From Abelmoschus esculentus (taxonomy: Eukaryota; Streptophyta; Magnoliopsida; Malvales; Malvaceae): a stretch of 64,000 bases of DNA. Under the pieces are notes generated by a model that saw only the letters and a list, made by a program, of their open reading frames with translations, made no database searches and was not told where the DNA came from. Made by a program: the position numbers and the translations under genes. The DNA lies in NCBI GenBank assembly GCA_035048815.1, contig JAUCBN010000049.1:9245501-9309500 (forward strand), given 5' to 3'. This document shows, in pieces, positions 59,088 to 64,000 of the stretch; within the stretch, counting starts at the first letter, position 1, and each line of letters begins with the position of its first letter.

Positions 59088-60986
59088 TCAAAAGTTGAAA
59101 CCAATACCAAATTGATCAATCATACTAATATCAGCACTAGCAACCAATGGCCCTATGAATTTTTTGGTTTTGAATCTTATAATAGTACCAAGGTTGTTCA
59201 CCATAGTAACTTTGGTCATGCCATTAAAAATATCAAGGTCAAAATGCTTAAACTGTATAATATCATAGGTTGATAGCAACCTTCCCCTATCCTTTAGAAT
59301 TTGACCATCAATGGTGTCATTTTTTACCATCTAACTGATTTCTTCTATGGTCTCAACAGTTTGTAGTTCATGAAATACTTGATCAAACATCTTAGATTTT
59401 ACTATTTTTGCTGAGATTTTTATTAAATACATTCATTGATAATGATTGTTTAATCGTAACTATTAGGGGTGGGCAAAAACCCGATTACCCAATCCTGGAT
59501 CCAGTAAGACCCAATGGATTTTTATCTGGTATTGGTTCTGGTGGGACCGAGACTGAATCCAAAATTTAGGTCCCAGTCATATCCGGGACCGGGACTGGAT
59601 CTTAATTTTTGGGACCCGGTATCCGGTGGGTACCCAGTAGGACCGGGACCAATACCAAATATTTGGTATTGTTTTTTAATTTGTTTATTTTTCTTATTAA
59701 ACTTTCTCTTTATATACGAATATTATGAGTATGACTAGTTTTAAAACTTTAATTTTCAAGTATACAATATTCTATTTTTATTATTTAGTATTATTATTGG
59801 TGGTTGAATTAATTTTTCTTCAATTACTCAATTTTTTTAAAGGATAAACTAATTGACTGGGTACCTAGTATAGGAACCGGTACCCACCAGTAATGGGACC
59901 GGTTCTTAAAATTTAGGACCCGGTGTGACCGGAATCGGGACTAGTTCCAATTTTCAGAAAACAGTGGTTACCGGGATCGAGACCAGTTCTATTTAAATTG
60001 GTTGGGTACCCGGTCTTGCCCACCCTTAGTAACTACATCATAATCCTCATTGATTGGCACAATCATTTCTTCGAACACCTTGACTCCATTCATGGGATGT
60101 AACATTAATTTTGTGTTGATAGAAACCATGAGCATCTCATCGAATCAGACTCAAGTTTAACTACCCCTTTCATAGCAGAACCTGCACTTGTATTAACATA
60201 AAAATGGAGAACAACTTCAGTGGACTTGGAAAAGTTAGAATGGATGGTGAACTTAATATGTTCTTGGCCTTCTTTCACAGATTTTAATGGTGTTTCACAA
60301 TATCTTGAGTTGAGTTTTTCATTGAACACATTAATTGGTAGAGATTGTTCAATCATACCAACATCATCTCCCTTATATATGAGTATTGATATATTGTTGA
60401 GCATCTGAACTTCACCTGAACTTTTTCTTTAACTCCATTTTTGCTGCCAGCAGCTTCAATTCTTGTTTCTGCTCTTTTGTAAGCATAAATTTTTTATCAT
60501 GTAACTTGAATTTTCATTGCATTTGGCTTCAAGGCTATCCAACATCTCTTTTACATAAATTAAATCAGCATTGGCAGCTATTTGTTGAATTCACGATAGA
60601 TCTTAAAACAAATCGAACTCTCAATATCAATTGTAATGACTAAAAATAGAATTTAGATTAAAAAAAAGAAAAAGAAGAAAAGATTTTAGAGAAATGAAAG
60701 AGTTAAAGTACATAATTTCTCTCTCTGTATAGAAATTAACAGCTATAATACTAAAAAAAAGTTTATTTTAATATTTACATTAGTTACAACGCTACGTTTT
60801 AGACAATTTTTCTTTGTTATTATCAGAACAATTACCATCAATTAAAATCAATTTTTCAATTGAGTTCTTAATCCTTAACTCTTTTTCTCCCATCGAAATC
60901 CTTAGCTCTTCATATAAGGCCATGACATCTGAACCTCTAAATAGATCCATGTGATTCAAAAATGGAATAGAAAAACTTGATCCCAT
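59088..60986 (-). pseudogene. Degenerate gene with an HSP90-like end, interrupted by a hAT MITE
   Basis: On minus: 60986-60836 opens MGSSFSIPFLNHMDLFRG and could splice (G|GTAATT donor, AG at about 60563) to AANADLIYVKEMLDSLEAKC. After frame changes comes 60404-60105 (INVFNEKLN, VLHFYVNTSAG). The MITE at 59464-60028 follows, then 59400-59088. The last ~43 residues read GMTKVTMVNNLGTIIRF, then TKKF, ASADISMIDQFGIGF. This follows the HSP90 ATP-site order GMTKADLVNNLGTIA..GTKEF..GADVSMIGQFGVGF closely. Just before it, ILKDRGRLLSTYDIIQ loosely recalls the ubiquitin stretch around LEDGRTLADYNIQKE. The rest is unrecognised. Stops, frameshifts and the insertion argue for a dead or chimeric gene. Confidence 0.5.
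59464..60028. mobile_element. hAT-type MITE
   Basis: Terminal inverted repeats are TAGGGGTGGGCAA and the complement TAAGGGTGGGCAA. The 8-bp flanks GTAACTAT (59456-59463) and GTAACTAC (60029-60036) match in seven of eight. The interior is rich in GGGACCGGGACC / GGTACCC words in both senses. Confidence 0.85.
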
Positions 60987-61838
60987 TATACATTAACTTT
61001 GGGAACTTAAAATTCAGTGATACATGACTAATACGTTTAAATAAAGTCTCATTCTTGTATCTATACAGATCCTTAAAAGAATCTCTTTGTTATAAGATCT
61101 TTATGCTTTGAAAGTTTTTTTTTTTTTCAATTGTTCCATTTTCATTTTTCCCTTAGCACATGTTGTTCATCGTCCCCATGGGATATTAATCCAGATTTCC
61201 ACTTTAAAATCTTCTGATTGATCCCCTGAAAATCCATTTGAGGGATGCCTATTTCAACGCCTGCTCATCTCCAACCGCTTTGCCTTTACCCATCGCAGAT
61301 AACTCCCAGATTAACCTTTCATTCTTCTCTTCAACAAGCCTACGTTTCTCTGCCTAACTTGCATGAATTTCTACTACTGCTCGTACTATTTTTTAAGATT
61401 AACAAGGACTCCTCCATACTTCTCAATCTTACATGTTAAAGAATTGTTGATTACTCTCTTCGGATGATGATGGTTGTTGCCTCCACATTCATTCCACTCA
61501 TATCAGTTGATGGATCTCCATCCATCTCAAAGAATCTAAAATATCTGGGGAAAAAATTAAAAAACACGAAGGCAAAGCCTTATACTAGTGCATGTGCATG
61601 TAGAAATAATCACATTGATTTTTCATTCAGAATTCATAAGTGTTTAAGAAATTTATGTTACAATATATGTATTTTTGAAGGAATTTAATTTATTTGAGTT
61701 TAAAATTATCAACAAAAATTTAAATAACAATAACTTTAGGGTTGTTCTAATAAAATATTAATTTTCAAATATAAAAAAAACTAAAATAAACTTATAGATA
61801 TAGACTAGTGTCTTAAGATAGACTTTAGCATATTTTCC
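60987..61838. other. No gene recognised
   Basis: Two short + frames (61245-61439, Ser/Pro/Leu-rich, and 61464-61688) have no family resemblance, splice partners or conserved motif I can see, so they are not called as genes. Confidence 0.4.
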
Positions 61839-62107
61839 TAGGGGAGAGCGTTCGAGCAAGACGAGTCAAAAAATTTGAGTTATTCAAGTTGAGTTAACAT
61901 ATTTTTATAATTTGAATTTTTTTTGATTTTTCGATTTGAGTCGGTTTTAGCGAGTTTGAGTCGATTTGATTTTTTGAGTTTATGTATAAATTTAATTGTA
62001 CTATTTATAATACTATAGTACATTTTGACTCTAATTTAAATAATTATCTCTTTATATCTACGTATATATTTTTATATTATTTTTTACATGTATAAATAAG
62101 ATTTTAA

Positions 62108-62163
<56 letters not shown>

Positions 62164-62681
62164 CATCAAATACCATAAGTATGAATATGTCATTTCATTA
62201 AATTACGAGTCTTGTTAAAAACTTTTTCTTATCTAGAAAAGGCCAAAATTAGATAAAAATAACGATAATATAAATACATAAATTAAAAAATATGAAAAAA
62301 TTAAAATAATTTAAATGATATAAAAATATAAATAAAAATTGTATTAAATAAAATAAAAAATAAAAAATAAATATAGAAAGTAACCATATTGTAAAGAAAA
62401 GAAATTAAAATGTAAAAATAATAAAAAAGAGAATATATGACTAAAATAAAACTGAAAATAAAACTATAGTAACTAAATGTGTAATTAGACCCTGGAAATT
62501 TTCTAGTTACTCAATTTTTTGAGTAACTCAAACTTTGGAAATTTAAACTCGATTCGAAATTGATGTTTTTTTGAGTTATTCAATTCGACTCGAATAACTC
62601 GAATAAATTGAATAACTTGACTCGAATAACTCAAAATTAAAAAAAAATCAATTTTTTTGAATCGAATTTTACTCATACTTA
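61839..62681. mobile_element. Diverged hAT-like element with GACTCGAATAACTCG repeats
   Basis: The ends TAGGGGAGAGCGTTCGAG and (complement) TAAGTATGAGTAAAATTCG look like decayed forms of the plant hAT-MITE end TAGGGGTGAGCATTCG. Possible flanks TATTTTCC and TATTCCAC agree in only five of eight. Both ends carry GAGTTATTCGAGT-type words in opposing senses. The middle is AT-rich with an (ATT)n tract. Confidence 0.4.
62109..62162 (+). repeat. (ATT)n microsatellite
   Basis: About 18 uninterrupted trinucleotide units. Confidence 0.95.
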
Positions 62682-63239
62682 TATTCCACTGCATTTATTA
62701 GGTTCATAGTTTTTTTTATATTTTATTTAATGATTACCGATTTTTTTATTGGTGCACAAATCTAATCGATATCAATTCAATTGAAAAATATTTTAAAATA
62801 TATTATATATTATTATATGAATATTTTCTTTTCATTTAAATAAATATTACTACTTAATATATTTTTTAAATAATTTAAAAGATAATATTTATTCATACGT
62901 ATTATTAACTCGGTCATATACACAGCTTATTATAATACACAGTTTATAGACAATATAATTGAATTGGAACGCACATTTTCTGCTTGTTAAACAGAAAAAT
63001 TCATTAACGCATCCTCCCATCAGTGTAAAAATGAAAAATCTAACGCCTGGCAGCAACAAAAAGTGCAGAAATTCAAATTCATTAGTAGCTTTCGGTGCCT
63101 CCGCAAATCACGCAAACGAACAAATTCCTACCCCGACAATGAACATCATCATCCACCCCATCTCCCAACAGTGCTTTCTTTGTCTCCAGCAAATGTTAAA
63201 CAGAGAGAGATTGAAACTGTCAGGTTCTCTATCTTGATT
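62682..63239. other. 3' flank of the tetraspanin gene
   Basis: AT-rich up to about 62950, then a more GC-balanced stretch (62960-63239) that is probably its 3'-UTR on the minus strand. No separate gene is seen. Confidence 0.5.
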
Positions 63240-64000
63240 TTATGTATCTTGTTTGTGTCGTCTTGGGGGTGTATCATCTCCACTTCCGGATTTTCTAAGA
63301 CTAAAACCAAACCCTGTCAAATACACGCATATCAAAACACCAAGTGTAATGAACAATACGATGTCCACGCTCCTCCATTCTTGGGTCAGATTAGCCAACA
63401 ATCCCGCTTTGCAGGAATCGCAATGGAAGCACAGCTGCATTTGGTCATTGCTCCACTGCAAGCAATCCATGCTTGCCGCTGTGTTGTTGGGAGTCAGCCA
63501 ATATGTTGGATTTATGTACGAATAACCACATTCAGCTGGCGGCATACAGCATCCATACTATAAAACCAACAAATAAAACAAGAATGCTGAATGTAAGAAA
63601 AAAACATTCTTTGCTTTTGCTTTTGTCATGCATTGCAAGTTTGGAATAAAGTTTACCTGTATAGAGGTTAACCGAGCATTAAAGAAATCTTGAGCTATAC
63701 GGTATCTCTGATTTAACTCGGAGCACATATCGGTTGAGTTCAGGCATGATCTAATTCTGTCCCACTTGTGAGGACCCGTTACCTTTCGACGAAGCCAACC
63801 GGAGAAATCATCGAGGTCATGTTCTGTATACGATCGGCCTGGTGCTGGGTGGCCTGCACCCTTGTTGGTAATCAAATAAACGAAAACAACCAAACATGCA
63901 AACAATACTATCAAGACGAACATTACAATAAAGTAAAAGATGAGGAGCCAAGTGATACGCCAACACCCTCCTACGAAACCTAATAGTGCCACGACCGAGA
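63240..64000 (-). CDS. Tetraspanin, TET8/TET9-like, 5' part beyond the window
   Basis: Two exons on minus are visible: 64000-63657 (continuing off the window) and 63557-63240, joined by a GT..AG intron in phase 0. They give 219 residues of an expected ~270. In order: end of TM2 (VVALLGFVGGCW), TM3 (LLIFYFIVMFVLIVLFACLV), the large extracellular loop with TNKGAG and CLNSTDMCSELNQRY, the plant tetraspanin motif YGCCMPPAECGY at the exon 2 start, further Cys (CFHCDSCKAG), TM4 (VDIVLFITLGVLICVYLTG) and a short basic C-terminus. Tetraspanins organise membrane microdomains and exosome-like vesicles; TET8 marks plant extracellular vesicles. The first TM and the start codon are not in the window. The CC motif and paired cysteines are intact, so it looks functional. 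Confidence 0.92.

Noticed and set aside
62959..63563. Open frames on + across the tetraspanin locus
   Set aside because: They overlap the minus-strand tetraspanin exon and its flank and have no recognisable domain.

Overview
This window is nuclear DNA of a flowering plant, most likely a eudicot. It is AT-rich and its genes contain introns with GT..AG junctions. The gene families (FRIGIDA-like, plant tetraspanin with the GCC-PP motif, small J-protein) and the dense nested LTR retrotransposons are plant-specific. The retrotransposon families remind me of Malvaceae (cotton relatives), but that is only an impression; no taxonomic marker is present.

Only three protein-coding genes look intact: a six-exon J-domain protein on + (12440-16398, 124 aa), a three-exon FRIGIDA-like coiled-coil protein on - (50616-53953, 978 aa) and the 3' part of a tetraspanin on - (63240-64000, running off the window). 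They show no operon-like relation.

The rest is layered mobile DNA. 0.8-11.8 kb: a Mutator-like transposase relic split by a solo LTR of 'family A' (TGTAACGCC...GGTTACA, Ty3-type), more family A LTR material, and a solo LTR of 'family B' (TGATGAG...CCATCA) inside another family A LTR. 11.9-12.1 kb: a small MITE whose sister lies at 40.2 kb. 18.0-26.9 kb: a decayed SIRE/Maximus-type Copia element with gag, integrase, RNase H and an env-like third ORF, but no reverse-transcriptase core. 26.9-35.4 kb: a family B non-autonomous element containing a reversed solo LTR and a younger complete family B element. 36.7-40.0 kb: a long inverted-repeat structure with a Stowaway MITE. 42.1-48.8 kb: a complete large non-coding LTR element (LARD-like) with a 166-bp tandem array. 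54.6-62.7 kb: LTR debris, a 1-kb Mutator-type palindrome, a pseudogene with an HSP90-like piece and two hAT-type elements.

The most novel-looking signals are in the family B element. They are a series of four tandem hairpins with compensated stem changes, and AGGA-loop hairpins placed just before each G-rich (polypurine-like) tract. Both occur in more than one copy, so they can be compared within the window. All coordinates were read by eye; boundaries given with a target-site duplication (TSD) are accurate to a few bases, the others are approximate.
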